This document shows positions 17,700 through 26,297 of a DNA stretch of 64,000 nt, one piece after another. Location: assembly GCA_017307165.1 (NCBI GenBank), contig JAFKGK010000008.1, forward strand, positions 124,001 through 188,000, in the 5' to 3' direction. Within the stretch, counting starts at the first letter, position 1; the number at the start of each line of letters is the position of its first letter. The notes under the pieces are model-generated. The model had not been told where the DNA came from, ran no database searches, and saw nothing but the letters and a program-made list of their open reading frames with translations. The translations under genes were made by a program, and so were the position numbers. This DNA comes from Candidatus Melainabacteria bacterium. Lineage in GTDB: Bacteria > Cyanobacteriota > Vampirovibrionia > Obscuribacterales > Obscuribacteraceae.

Positions 17700-19157
17700 T
17701 CAGGCCACCAAGTCCGGCCCATGCACAGGCAGCTCTCTCTTAAAGCGATTGCGAGCAACCACCGCCTGCAGATAAGCGATCTGAGCAACGCTCAAACCAG
17801 CCTCCACAGCCTTGCCGACGAGAAAAGCGTCGATGCCCTCGAGAGGGATCTCGGCCATCTCGATCGGGCGACCACAATCCGGATCGGCACGCCGACTGGA
17901 GTCAGTGATCGCCTTTGGCACGCCGGCAGCAGCGCACATCGACATCACCTGGGTCTTCCAGATTTTGACCAGTGGCAAAAACGTCGCCACACGGCTCGCC
18001 ATGCTATACGAACCGAGAGTGGTCTCGGTCCGATTGCGACTACCGACGAGCCAGGCATCGAGCTGGTAGGCCATTTGTTGAAAACGCGCCCAGCGAAGGA
18101 TCTCGGCATAGGCACCGGGATCGCCCTCGCCATCTCCGTCGACGTCGACTTTTGCCACATCCACGTACTCGATACGAGCACCCAGCGACTCAAACCAGTC
18201 CGCGCAACGCAGCTTGCTACGATCTCCAGCAAAGACGCCGACGGTCTTGTCCGGATAGACACGAGCGAGCAGCGAAAAGACAAGCGCGGAGTCCGATCCA
18301 CCGCTGATCGGCACCAAAAGACGCCTCGCACTGGATGCACGCTCCCGGAGCCAGTTGATCACCGTCAAGATCCTCGGCTCATTGGCCATGCTGAGATCGT
18401 TGACCACGTCATTTGCATCGTCGCTGATCGGCATTGAAAACGCCGTGTACGCGACCGCCTGCGCCAACTCCGCCGGTTGCAGGATACGACCTTGCAGATT
18501 GACCTGGGCCAATCGACGCCGCGCTTCGGCTTCGTCGATCTTGCGATACTTGATCATGCCGGCGATTGTGCGCGTCGTCATGTCGGTCTCGACAAAGCCC
18601 GGGCAGATGACGGACACAGCACAGTTGTGCTTTGCCACTTCACCTGCGAGGCTTTGTCCCATGCCCACCAGGGCAAACTTTGTGGCCGAATAGGCCGCAT
18701 CGTTTTTGTGTCCCTTGAGTCCGGAGGTGCTGCCGATGATGCTGACGCTGGTACGCCGCGTGGCATCGGCCTTGAGATCGGGCAGGCAGGCACGGATGAA
18801 ATGAAACGCACCGTGCACGTTGACGCCAAAGATCTGTATCCAGGTCTCAGTGTCAAAGCCATCCATCGGACCGCCCTTGCCGATGCCGGCATTGCAGACC
18901 AGATGATCGACGACGGCGCCGTGCTCGTGGACGAGATCGATAGCCGCTTGAGCAGTCGAGGCCTCGGAGACATCGCCGACCAGATACAGAGCAGAATGCA
19001 ACGCCGCGTCCTGATTGATCTGGTCGCAGACAGCGATCAGATCAGACTCAGTACGTCCCACTACAAGAATCTCGGTGTGACGGGCCATCTCGAGCGCAAT
19101 CGCGCGACCGATGCCCCTGCCACCACCGGTGATGACAGTCATATGTAGGGTTTCCAT
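17700..19157 (-). CDS. Fusion: short-chain dehydrogenase + NAD synthetase-like domain
   Basis: One 485-residue frame joins two enzymes. Residues 5-245 are a classical SDR oxidoreductase: TGGGRGIG cofactor loop (10-17), NAG (89-91), catalytic S143, Y156 and K160 (YSATK), and PGFVETDM. Residues 260-485 are an N-type ATP pyrophosphatase like NadE: SGGSDS (285-290), then GSRNRTETTLGSYS, KIWKTQV and a DPDCGRPIEM region matching the deamido-NAD and ATP contacts of ammonia-dependent NAD synthetase. No glutaminase domain is present. AAAGGG seven bases upstream fixes the start. The N-half would use the NAD(P) that the C-half could make. An internal ATG (SMANEPR) lacks a ribosome site, so separate expression is unlikely. 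I know of no standard family with this order. Confidence 0.9.
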   Translation of the reverse strand: METLHMTVITGGGRGIGRAIALEMARHTEILVVGRTESDLIAVCDQINQDAALHSALYLVGDVSEASTAQAAIDLVHEHGAVVDHLVCNAGIGKGGPMDGFDTETWIQIFGVNVHGAFHFIRACLPDLKADATRRTSVSIIGSTSGLKGHKNDAAYSATKFALVGMGQSLAGEVAKHNCAVSVICPGFVETDMTTRTIAGMIKYRKIDEAEARRRLAQVNLQGRILQPAELAQAVAYTAFSMPISDDANDVVNDLSMANEPRILTVINWLRERASSARRLLVPISGGSDSALVFSLLARVYPDKTVGVFAGDRSKLRCADWFESLGARIEYVDVAKVDVDGDGEGDPGAYAEILRWARFQQMAYQLDAWLVGSRNRTETTLGSYSMASRVATFLPLVKIWKTQVMSMCAAAGVPKAITDSSRRADPDCGRPIEMAEIPLEGIDAFLVGKAVEAGLSVAQIAYLQAVVARNRFKRELPVHGPDLVA

Positions 19158-19405
19158 AGGTTTCCCTTTCAGATTTTGGCTGCACGAGGTACTTACAGCT
19201 GTTAAAAAATCAGGCTGGGTCGAGTCGGGCTCCATCGAACCGGCAAGCCAGCTAAAAAAAAACGCAAAACGCTATCTGTGTTTAGTGGCTTTGCAAAAGC
19301 TCCAGATAAGTAAAAAAAGAGAACTCTTTGAAACTAATAAAAAAGCACGCCCACACGCAATGGCTTGTAGGGCCTTAGACAGATTTATTTACGCGCGCGC
19401 GCGCA

Positions 19406-19426
19406 CGCGAGCTCCCTCAGCTCGCG
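19406..19426. other. Hairpin overlapping the gluconate kinase stop, next to alternating GC tract
   Basis: CGCGAGCT (19406-19413) and AGCTCGCG (19419-19426) form a perfect 8-bp stem with a five-base loop. On the outer side, ACGCGCGCGCGCGCACGCG at 19391-19409 is an alternating purine-pyrimidine run, a sequence type that can adopt Z-DNA. There is no T-run, so if it terminates transcription it does so weakly. Confidence 0.6.
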
Positions 19427-19917
19427 CTAAGTATTTTGACTATGGCCTCGATAGCATCTTGCATGCTGCCATTGTTATCGATGTCGTAGGCTTCCATTGC
19501 CTGTGGAGTTTCAAATGCCAAAAGCTGGCTGTCGAGCATATTGGCTTTCATGTAATGCCCCTTGCGCTCCGAAAGGCGCCTCATGAGCTCCTCGCGATCG
19601 ACACGCAGATAAAAAAACTTGAGCCGGCTCTCACCCAGACCATCACGCAAAAGCTCTCGATGGATCTTTTTGAGGCCACTACAAGCAAGCACATGGCCTT
19701 TCTCCATCTGATCCCAACTCAGTATGGCCTCTGCCATGGCTGCCAGCCAGGGTCTCCGATCATTTTCATCCAGAGGCTGCCCTGAGCCCATCTTGGCCTT
19801 GTTGGCCGCAGAGTGAAAATCGTCCGCATCCGAAAACTCAAAGCCCATACGCTCGGCAACGGCCTTGCCCACTGCGGTCTTACCGCTGCCACTAACGCCC
19901 ATTACGATTGCTATCAC
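19417..19917 (-). CDS. gntK: Gluconate kinase
   Basis: A 166-residue cytoplasmic kinase that phosphorylates D-gluconate to 6-phosphogluconate with ATP, feeding the pentose phosphate and Entner-Doudoroff routes. The P-loop GVSGSGKT is at 7-14; DADDFHSAANKAKM and G-x-PLDENDRRPWL are the family signatures that bind gluconate, followed by CSGLKKIHRELLR. Length is normal for the family. It is monocistronic, with the palindromic TetR operator of the next gene 73 bases upstream on the other strand. No gluconate permease is seen nearby. Confidence 0.95.
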   Translation of the reverse strand: MIAIVMGVSGSGKTAVGKAVAERMGFEFSDADDFHSAANKAKMGSGQPLDENDRRPWLAAMAEAILSWDQMEKGHVLACSGLKKIHRELLRDGLGESRLKFFYLRVDREELMRRLSERKGHYMKANMLDSQLLAFETPQAMEAYDIDNNGSMQDAIEAIVKILSAS

Positions 19918-19989
19918 TGTGTTTCCGCCCTTTTTGCCCCGGACTCGCCCGGCCCTATTGACTATACGCCCTCCCCGGGCAATAATAAT

Positions 19990-20017
19990 AATTAGCCGAC
20001 CGCTCGGTCAACTAATT
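19990..20017. promoter_or_regulatory. Palindromic TetR-type operator
   Basis: The 28-base site reads AATTAG-cc-GACCG-ct-CGGTC-aa-CTAATT: two nested perfect inverted repeats (6 and 5 bases per arm) around one centre. GACCG-N2-CGGTC is a common TetR-family core. It lies 30 bases before the GTG start of the diiron gene, whose partner gene encodes a TetR protein, so autoregulation of this operon is the simplest reading. The site is also 73 bases upstream of divergent gntK. Confidence 0.82.
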
Positions 20018-20046
20018 CCGCACCTTTCTTTAGGAGGGCTCAGATC

Positions 20047-21114
20047 GTGGCCATCAAAGATATCGTCGACCCACCTGTGGTCCTGGACCAGATGCCCGAT
20101 CCGGTTGCTCTGCTCGACAAGACCATTGCTGCACCGGAGATTTCCGAACAGCTCAATATCTTTCCGATCGAGTGGAAGGTCAATACTCCCCGCCTCCTGG
20201 ACATTTACGAAGCCTCGCGCGATCCAGGCTGGTCGCCCAATACCCTGCCCTGGGATACCTTTGATGCCTCGACACTGACTCAGGATCAGCGTTATGCCAT
20301 CGCCTACTGGTGGTCCTTGCTCTCGGTCTTTGATGCCTCTGGTCCCGCGGTATTTGCCCGCGCGATGATTCATGCCTATGAGAAAAAAGAAGAAGATGCC
20401 ATCCGCAAATGCTTTTTTAGCGTCACTCGCGATGAAATGAATCACGAAGAGGTCTGCGGGCGAGCTATCAAGGCCTGCACCCCTAACGGTCCTCTCGATT
20501 ATGAGCCCACCACTACCCTAGGCCGTCTCGCTCGCAATAACGTGCAATGGCTCTATTACAACGGTGCACGCTACTGGGATGGCTTTAAAAATGCAGTCGA
20601 AGAATACCCCATTCCGATCCTATTCAGCTCCTTTCTCTTTGGCGAGGTAGCCTCGTCCACCCTCTTTGCCAGCATGCAAGAGACGACCACCATCCCTGTC
20701 TTTAAAGAAGCCTTTAAACACATCGCTCGCGATGAAGGCCGCCATTTGAGCATCTGCCTGGCCGTGCTCAAAAATATACTGCCGACGCTAAGCGAAGACG
20801 AAAAGATGATGATCACCAAGCAGATCAGAGCAGGTTTCATCTTTTTGTCTGGCGTGCTCTACGAGCCTCCTGCAGAGTTTTGGAAACTGCCCGATACCTT
20901 TATCCCAGCGCAGCGCATGCTCGAAGAAGAAGCCCGCTCGGCAGGCTTTGGCGTATTGAGTCACGAACAACGCAAAAAAAATTGGCGTGTCGCCGTGCTC
21001 CGCATGAAGCAAACTCTCGATCCCTATGGCATCAAGTTTCCTGCTTTGCCAGAAATAGGCATCGATGGTGAAACAGTAGACTTCGAAGTTGGTAAAATCA
21101 TACCGATCTTCTAA
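20047..21114 (+). CDS. Ferritin-like diiron protein (putative oxygenase/oxidase)
   Basis: A 355-residue soluble, helix-rich protein. Two four-helix-bundle metal motifs are visible: EMNH (E130, H133) and, 100 residues later, EGRH (E230, H233), with E200 in FLFGEVA as the bridging ligand and D96 in VFDASG as the likely first ligand. This is the carboxylate-bridged diiron pattern of R2-like and AurF-like enzymes. The substrate cannot be told. Translation starts at GTG 20047, fixed by AGGAGGG ten bases upstream. It is followed after 13 bases by a TetR gene, and a palindromic operator precedes it, so it is probably induced by a small molecule or lipid that the TetR senses. Confidence 0.85.
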   Translation: MAIKDIVDPPVVLDQMPDPVALLDKTIAAPEISEQLNIFPIEWKVNTPRLLDIYEASRDPGWSPNTLPWDTFDASTLTQDQRYAIAYWWSLLSVFDASGPAVFARAMIHAYEKKEEDAIRKCFFSVTRDEMNHEEVCGRAIKACTPNGPLDYEPTTTLGRLARNNVQWLYYNGARYWDGFKNAVEEYPIPILFSSFLFGEVASSTLFASMQETTTIPVFKEAFKHIARDEGRHLSICLAVLKNILPTLSEDEKMMITKQIRAGFIFLSGVLYEPPAEFWKLPDTFIPAQRMLEEEARSAGFGVLSHEQRKKNWRVAVLRMKQTLDPYGIKFPALPEIGIDGETVDFEVGKIIPIF

Positions 21115-21127
21115 GTAGAGCGCCCGC

Positions 21128-21760
21128 ATGGCCAGGCCGAGAGCCGACAATTATGCAGAGAAACAGCAGCTGATCCTCGATCAGGCTGCTGTTCTGTTTG
21201 CGCAAAAGGGTTTTGCTGGGTCGTCGATCTCGACCCTGGCCAAATCCTGCAACACGTCCAAGGCCCTTATCTACCACTACTATCCGGCAAAAGAGTCCTT
21301 GCTCTACGCAATGCTCTCCGACCACATAGACCACCTGCTAGAGGCCGCCAGACAGGCTCTGGAGGCACAAAAAGATGGCGGTGCAGAAAAGCAATTGCGG
21401 CACCTCCTGCGCGTCTTTATGGCGATCTATGCCAGCGCCGAGGCCAAGCACTCGGTCTTGCTCAACGATTTGCACTGGCTGCCAGACGAGCAGCAAAAGC
21501 AAATACGCGACAAAGAACGGCAAGTGGTGCGCATTTTTCGTGATCTGATCGATCAATTGCGCCCAGATCTGGACTCCGAAACCCGCTTGGGCCTCTCAAT
21601 GAGTATTTTGGGCTCGATCAATTGGACCTATATCTGGTTTAAGCAGACAGGTCCTTTGTCGCCGGAGCAATTTGCAGACATTGCCGCCTCCATGTTTTTT
21701 GGTGGCGTATCCGGTGTCGCTCCGGCTATAAAGGCTCGATCGAACGATCAGGCAGGATAA
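21128..21760 (+). CDS. TetR family transcriptional regulator
   Basis: A 210-residue repressor. The N-terminal helix-turn-helix is typical: ILDQAAVLFAQKGFAGSSIS, TLAKSCNTSKALIYHYYPAK and ESLLYAML, ending near residue 60. The remainder is the helical ligand-binding and dimer domain, here with a FFGGVSGV tail. It follows the diiron gene by 13 bases in one operon and very likely binds the palindrome at 19990-20017, repressing both genes until ligand is bound. It overlaps the end of a small convergent gene by 13 bases. Confidence 0.93.
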   Translation: MARPRADNYAEKQQLILDQAAVLFAQKGFAGSSISTLAKSCNTSKALIYHYYPAKESLLYAMLSDHIDHLLEAARQALEAQKDGGAEKQLRHLLRVFMAIYASAEAKHSVLLNDLHWLPDEQQKQIRDKERQVVRIFRDLIDQLRPDLDSETRLGLSMSILGSINWTYIWFKQTGPLSPEQFADIAASMFFGGVSGVAPAIKARSNDQAG

Positions 21761-21969
21761 TCGAGGCGCTGCAGCAAGGCGTGCGTGCGTTGGCTTTCAT
21801 CGATCGATGGTTTTACCTGCACGCGCCCGTGGCAGCGAAATATCTCTGCCTGCGTAAGCAGTGAACGTGTCAGTTGAAATACCTGTCTTTCATCCAGATC
21901 TATAAAATATGTTTGCCCATTAGTGAGCAATTCGGCTCTGGTGGCCTGTTTTGTTTGTTGGGTTTCCAT
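21748..21969 (-). CDS. Hypothetical 73-aa protein
   Basis: A small soluble protein of unknown function. The sequence has a Gln/Thr-rich start, then NGQTYFIDLDERQVFQLTR, a helix LLTQAEIFRC and a basic tail. The start at 21969 is chosen because GGAGATAGGAAA lies immediately upstream; the frame stays open a further 73 codons, but that part reads as unlike protein. It ends 13 bases inside the convergent tetR gene. It is separate from the membrane glycosyltransferase gene 170 bases upstream on the same strand. I do not recognise a family. Confidence 0.5.
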   Translation of the reverse strand: METQQTKQATRAELLTNGQTYFIDLDERQVFQLTRSLLTQAEIFRCHGRVQVKPSIDESQRTHALLQRLDYPA

Positions 21970-22142
21970 TTTCCTATCTCCATTTACTTCTATGTCTTCG
22001 AAGTGATTTATCTTTGATTTGATGGAGACAGTATCAACCCTGGTGACTAAGAGGAGGTTAAGGAAGGCCGGAGATGCAACAAAACTTAGGCTTTCGAAAT
22101 ATTTGAGTGGCGACTCGCTTTGTGTATTAATGCGACATAGTA

Positions 22143-23870
22143 TTAAGGATGTAGTCTTGCTGGCGCAGGCACCATATAGGCGTAGCATCCCGAAAGCGGC
22201 AATCTCACCCAGTCTTGATCGTGCGCGTCCGGCGCAAAATTTCTATACATTATTACGCAACGCACTTTTTTATCTGTCAAAGATGACAGTAAGACTTGCC
22301 TTTGCTCAGCGTCCAGCAGCCTGTATTGCTTAACATCAGGGATGTCTATCACTATTTGTACCCCCGCCAGATGCGCCCACCAATAGCCGCTGGTCGATAT
22401 TATCTTAAAGCCGCCACCTTCAAAAAACTCACTTTCTGGCTTGTAGCCCAACTGTGCGACTCGATCTCCGGCCTTTATACCGAGAGCTTGGAGGTCGCGA
22501 CAAATCTCATAATCTATTGGCCGATCAAAAAAATGCAGGGCCGAAAGATCGATGTGCAATTGCTTTGCAAATGCCAATGTAATGGGCATTACGATAATGG
22601 CCGCACAAGCTTTGACCTTGCGGATCGAGACATCGGCAGGAGCTCTCAATGAGGCCATTAGAGCGAGAAAGAGCGCCATCACTGCTGATTCGGTGTATCT
22701 GCCCTGCATGATATAGGATAGATTGGCTGCCACCATGTAGACCGAGATCATGGCAAAAAAATAAGCGTAGAGGAGCCAATTGGCTCTGAGAGAGAAAATG
22801 GTGAACGGTATGCGACGCAGCAAAAGCATGCAGAGCACTACCGACAATACCATCCCGGCACCGAAATACCAGAGGCAGGCGATGGTATTTTTAAAGAGCA
22901 ACTGCAATGAAACTGCCGGATCTACCTGGCATTTAAAGCCCGCGAGCCAGTTCATGCGCTCATAATACGGCGGATATGTCTCACCGCTATTGGTGGCAAA
23001 CTCCCAGACCACAGGTTTGTCGGCGAGCCTGCGCTGTGGATGTATGAGATCAGTGCCGACAGGATGGTGATCGTCGTAGACGCAGGTAATCCACTCGACG
23101 TAATTGATGCGGCCGGCCTCCCCAGTGGTGAAATAGCCGAGCTTGGCCGACAACAGCCCGACAGCCGGGGCATAGATGATGGCAAAGGCGAGGGCGGTCA
23201 AACCAGCCTTTTGTAATTTTTTGCCACGGCTGTAGATCAGCATGGCGAGCAAAGCCACGGGCACAACCGAGATAAAAACCGCCTTGCTGAGGAAGCCCAG
23301 GCCTAAAAGCAAGCCGATGCCCACTGCTCTCATGGCTCCGCGGGTAAATCTCTCATTATTTCTCTCCATCACTGCATGGTCAAAGAGCCATGACAGGGTG
23401 AGAAAGCCCAGAGCGTGCATGAGATAGTCGGGAGTGGTCTGATAGACGCCGCCAAACTGAAATGACAGCATGGCAAAAATTATGATGGCGCAAACACGAA
23501 AGGTGGCAAAGGGGATGGACTGGCGATCTTGCCCCGCCTCTGCTTGTTTGGCCAAGCGCCAGCGCTCGAGCGCGCGGAGCAGAAGCTCAAAACACCAGTA
23601 TTTAAAGATCAGTATAGCTACATTGAGGAGATTGACGGCAAGGATCTCGTGCAAGGGCGATGGCTTGCAGATGGCGTACATGATGGCGATAAGGAGCGGA
23701 TACAGCGGGCTCCACATGGAATTGATCAGTTCGGCCCAGTGGCCCGAAAGCACGGCACGTGCGATGTCGATATACTGCACGCTGTCATCGAGAAAGATGC
23801 GATGCCGATACGCATAGGCTTGAAACACCGCATACGCCACCATAAAAAATCGCAGAGCCCAGATCGCCAA
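22143..23870 (-). CDS. Polytopic membrane glycosyltransferase-like protein (family 39/ArnT type)
   Basis: A 575-residue protein with about ten to twelve membrane helices. The first outer loop contains FLDDSVQYIDIARAVLSGHW; the DDS acidic pair after helix 1 is the catalytic hallmark of GT-C (PMT/ArnT-like) transferases, which use polyprenyl-phosphate sugars. A second loop has TTPDYLMHALGFL. A soluble C-terminal domain of about 120 residues carries repeated Cys and Asp residues. Translation starts at TTG (23870) with AGGAAAGG just upstream; there is no nearby ATG. It is monocistronic and diverges from the cysteine-module gene array, sharing a 159-bp upstream region. Acceptor unknown. Confidence 0.82.
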   Translation of the reverse strand: MAIWALRFFMVAYAVFQAYAYRHRIFLDDSVQYIDIARAVLSGHWAELINSMWSPLYPLLIAIMYAICKPSPLHEILAVNLLNVAILIFKYWCFELLLRALERWRLAKQAEAGQDRQSIPFATFRVCAIIIFAMLSFQFGGVYQTTPDYLMHALGFLTLSWLFDHAVMERNNERFTRGAMRAVGIGLLLGLGFLSKAVFISVVPVALLAMLIYSRGKKLQKAGLTALAFAIIYAPAVGLLSAKLGYFTTGEAGRINYVEWITCVYDDHHPVGTDLIHPQRRLADKPVVWEFATNSGETYPPYYERMNWLAGFKCQVDPAVSLQLLFKNTIACLWYFGAGMVLSVVLCMLLLRRIPFTIFSLRANWLLYAYFFAMISVYMVAANLSYIMQGRYTESAVMALFLALMASLRAPADVSIRKVKACAAIIVMPITLAFAKQLHIDLSALHFFDRPIDYEICRDLQALGIKAGDRVAQLGYKPESEFFEGGGFKIISTSGYWWAHLAGVQIVIDIPDVKQYRLLDAEQRQVLLSSLTDKKVRCVIMYRNFAPDAHDQDWVRLPLSGCYAYMVPAPARLHP

Positions 23871-24029
23871 TGGCCTTTCCTAAAATCGCATATAAGTAAG
23901 TAATTTTATTATGTCGCCCCAGTCTAACACCTAAAATCCAGGGAAAATCCCAGACTTTTATCGGCCGCCAGGGGGTAAAACTGAAATATCGGCATCAATC
24001 CGTGTTCAGTGTCTCTCAGTGAGGTATTT

Positions 24030-24803
24030 ATGCGCTTTCTCAGCAAGATGACAGATCGTAAGCAGCCGGACATCCTCGCCGATATAGCCATTGCGGCGCC
24101 CTGTCAGGCCAAATGGGAAGACATGCAAGGAGATGACGTGGCTCGCTTTTGCGGCATGTGCGAGCTAAATGTGTACAACGTGGCAGAGATGACGGGTCAG
24201 GAGGTCGCAGATCTCATGACCAAGAGCGAAGGACGCGCTTGTTTGAGGTTGTACAGGCGTCAGGATGGGACTTTGATCACCAAAGATTGCCCGGTAGGCG
24301 TGACTGTGCAAGAGCGACTAGAGCGGGTGCGGAGGCGCATGCAGACGGCGGCTGCTGTGGTGTTGGCCTTTTTGCATATACCGGCAGCTATGGCTCAAGA
24401 TAAGGGAAATAGCAGCGCTAGGATGGGGGATGTGCTTGGTGGCAAGCCGATGCCAGCCACTCAATCACTCGGTGGACTGGTGGCGCCGCCGACGGCGGGT
24501 ATGCCTATCCCGACTCGTGGAAAGGTGATGATCAGATCTAACAGCGATAAGGTCGATAGCAGCGAGCATGCCGATACTCGGGCGCTCGACTCGTACAACA
24601 AGGCGCGGAGTCTGGAGCAGGCAAAGGCTTTGGACGAGGCAGCAAGCAATTACGAGTGTGCCCTTAAGACTCTGAGCGAGGATGCAGGCAAACACGATAA
24701 AAAATTTGTGGATCGCGTCGCTGGTGATTACAACAAATTGCTCAAGCAGATGGGCAATAAGGCACGGTCGAAAGAGATCGTCAAAAGGTATGGCTTGAAA
24801 TAG
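24030..24803 (+). CDS. Five-cysteine module membrane protein, paralogue A
   Basis: A 257-residue protein in three parts. Residues 20-90 hold a cysteine module: PCQAKWEDMQGDD, RFCGMCELNVYN, then EGRACLRLYRRQDG and TKDCPVG, with C25, C41, C44, C71 and C87. The CxxC plus flanking cysteines look like a metal-binding ribbon. A basic stretch (RVRRRMQ) precedes one hydrophobic helix (107-121) that ends AMA/QD, like a signal peptidase site. After a Pro/Gly linker come two TPR-like helices (ALDSYNKARSLEQ, SNYECALKTL). By topology the cysteine module is cytoplasmic and the helical tail outside. The start at 24030 has GAGG five bases upstream. It is the first of three tandem paralogues; related cysteine modules occur in other phyla, without known function. 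Confidence 0.83.
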   Translation: MRFLSKMTDRKQPDILADIAIAAPCQAKWEDMQGDDVARFCGMCELNVYNVAEMTGQEVADLMTKSEGRACLRLYRRQDGTLITKDCPVGVTVQERLERVRRRMQTAAAVVLAFLHIPAAMAQDKGNSSARMGDVLGGKPMPATQSLGGLVAPPTAGMPIPTRGKVMIRSNSDKVDSSEHADTRALDSYNKARSLEQAKALDEAASNYECALKTLSEDAGKHDKKFVDRVAGDYNKLLKQMGNKARSKEIVKRYGLK

Positions 24804-24814
24804 AGGGGTGCGCT

Positions 24815-25588
24815 GTGGGTATTTTGTCATTTGGGCGTAAGGCGGCAAATTTGGATGACGTGATGATCGCAGCTCCCTGTCCTGCAAAATGGGAAGAGAT
24901 GCAGGGTGATGACGTCAAACGCTTTTGCAGCAAATGCGCGTTAAACGTGTACAACACATCGGAGTTAACCGGCCAGGAAATCATGGATCTGATGGAGCAG
25001 AGCGAGGGGCGGACGTGCCTGAGGCTTTACCGGAGACAGGATGGGACTTTGATTACCAAAGACTGCCCGGTGGGGACGACGATGCGCGAGCGCATGGAGC
25101 GAGTGCGGAGGAGGATGCAGACGGCGGCGGCGCTGATATTGGCGTTTTTGCATGTGCCGGGGGCGATGGCGCAAAATCGGCAAAATGACAATAAAGCGGG
25201 TGCGGGCAATGTCGCACAGCCTATGGCTGGAGCTCCGATGCCGATCAAGCAATCGCAATCGCCGACGCCGCAACCGACGCTCGGGGAGCCTATGCCGGGC
25301 CAGGCTTTGATGGGCCGGGCGCCACTGATTAAAAAAGATGTCGTCTCCGAACATGCCGACACGCAGGCGTTCGAGAGCTATAACCAGGCGAGAGCTAAAC
25401 AATCTGCGGGGCAATTGGAGGATGCCTCAAAATCCTACGAATGCGCGCTAAAGACCATCGATCAAGCTAAAACAAAGCATGATGTCAAATTTGGAGAGCG
25501 CATCGCCGGAGACTATTGCAAATTGCTCAAACAAATGGGGAATAAAAAGAGAGCGGCGGAAGTCGCAGAAAAATATAAAGTGAAATAA
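24815..25588 (+). CDS. Five-cysteine module membrane protein, paralogue B
   Basis: A 257-residue tandem paralogue of the gene before it, 11 bases downstream. It keeps all five cysteines (PCPAKWEEM, RFCSKCALNVYNT, GRTCLRLYRR, KDCPVG), the basic RVRRRMQ and the hydrophobic helix ending GAMA/QN. The cysteine modules of A and B are much more alike than their linkers, which here are Pro/Met-rich (PMPIKQSQSPTPQP). The C-terminal helical pair (ESYNQARAKQSAGQLE, KSYECALKTI, DYCKLLKQMG) is conserved. The start is GTG at 24815 with GAGGGG upstream. Operon membership with A and C is clear from spacing. Function unknown. Confidence 0.83.
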   Translation: MGILSFGRKAANLDDVMIAAPCPAKWEEMQGDDVKRFCSKCALNVYNTSELTGQEIMDLMEQSEGRTCLRLYRRQDGTLITKDCPVGTTMRERMERVRRRMQTAAALILAFLHVPGAMAQNRQNDNKAGAGNVAQPMAGAPMPIKQSQSPTPQPTLGEPMPGQALMGRAPLIKKDVVSEHADTQAFESYNQARAKQSAGQLEDASKSYECALKTIDQAKTKHDVKFGERIAGDYCKLLKQMGNKKRAAEVAEKYKVK

Positions 25589-25603
25589 GTTGAGAGGCCT
25601 GTC

Positions 25604-26290
25604 ATGGTGCGCCAAGAAGATGTAATGATTGCGGCGCCGTGTTCGGCGAAATGGGACGATATGCAAGGCGCCGGTGCAATTCGCTTTTGTCATTTATGCG
25701 AGCTCAACGTCTATGACACCAAGTTGATGAGTGAGGCTGAGATTAGCGAGCTTATATCTCTCAATGAGCAAAATGGGCGCCAAACCTGTCTCAAACTCTA
25801 TAGGAGAGCAGATGGCACTCTCCTCACACGTGATTGCCCGATTGGCAGACGCATCAAAGATCGCTGCGCAAAGGCTGGAATGCTGGTGCGTGCCGCGGTA
25901 TTACTCGTATTGGGTTGGCTGCAAATGCCCACGGCTGATGCTGACGGACAAAAAAAGCTACATGCGGATGATGGCTCAAATCCTAGGGTTGGCGAGCCGG
26001 TCGTGCCGGTGTTCGGTCAAGCACTTAGCAAACAAGGTTTTGTGGCAAATGATCATGCTGAACCCAAGGCCTGCCAATTTTTTAAAAACGCTCACGAGGC
26101 AGAAACTGCTGGAAACATCGCCAGAGCAACAGGTTTTTACGAAGATGCCTTAAAAGAAATCGATCGGGATCGATCCAAGCATGATTCGAGTTTCGTTAAG
26201 CTCGTGGCGGGAGATTATTGCAAATTGCTCAGACAGACAGGCAAAAAAGAAAAAGCCGATGAAATGGCAAAGAAATATCGGCTGAAATGA
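25604..26290 (+). CDS. Five-cysteine module membrane protein, paralogue C
   Basis: A 228-residue third tandem copy, 15 bases after B. The five cysteines are kept (PCSAKWDDM, RFCHLCELNVYD, QTCLKLYRR, RDCPIG), with a longer loop before the fourth. The hydrophobic helix (AAVLLVLGWLQMPTADAD) again ends in an AxA-type site. The linker is shorter than in A and B; the C-terminal helical pair ends DYCKLLRQTGKKEKADEMAK. The start ATG has GAGAGG seven bases upstream. A fourth, more distant member with extra membrane helices is at 54250. The group looks like a locally expanded family with one cytoplasmic sensing or metal module and one outer protein-binding module; this is inference. Confidence 0.83.
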   Translation: MVRQEDVMIAAPCSAKWDDMQGAGAIRFCHLCELNVYDTKLMSEAEISELISLNEQNGRQTCLKLYRRADGTLLTRDCPIGRRIKDRCAKAGMLVRAAVLLVLGWLQMPTADADGQKKLHADDGSNPRVGEPVVPVFGQALSKQGFVANDHAEPKACQFFKNAHEAETAGNIARATGFYEDALKEIDRDRSKHDSSFVKLVAGDYCKLLRQTGKKEKADEMAKKYRLK

Positions 26291-26297
26291 GGCGATG

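Noticed and set aside
17622..18437. 271-codon plus-strand frame
   Set aside because: Runs antisense to the SDR-NadE fusion; low-complexity translation without family pattern, a shadow of the G/C-rich real gene.
19391..19409. Alternating GC tract as a promoter element or Z-DNA signal
   Set aside because: Only a sequence property; nothing in context supports a function.
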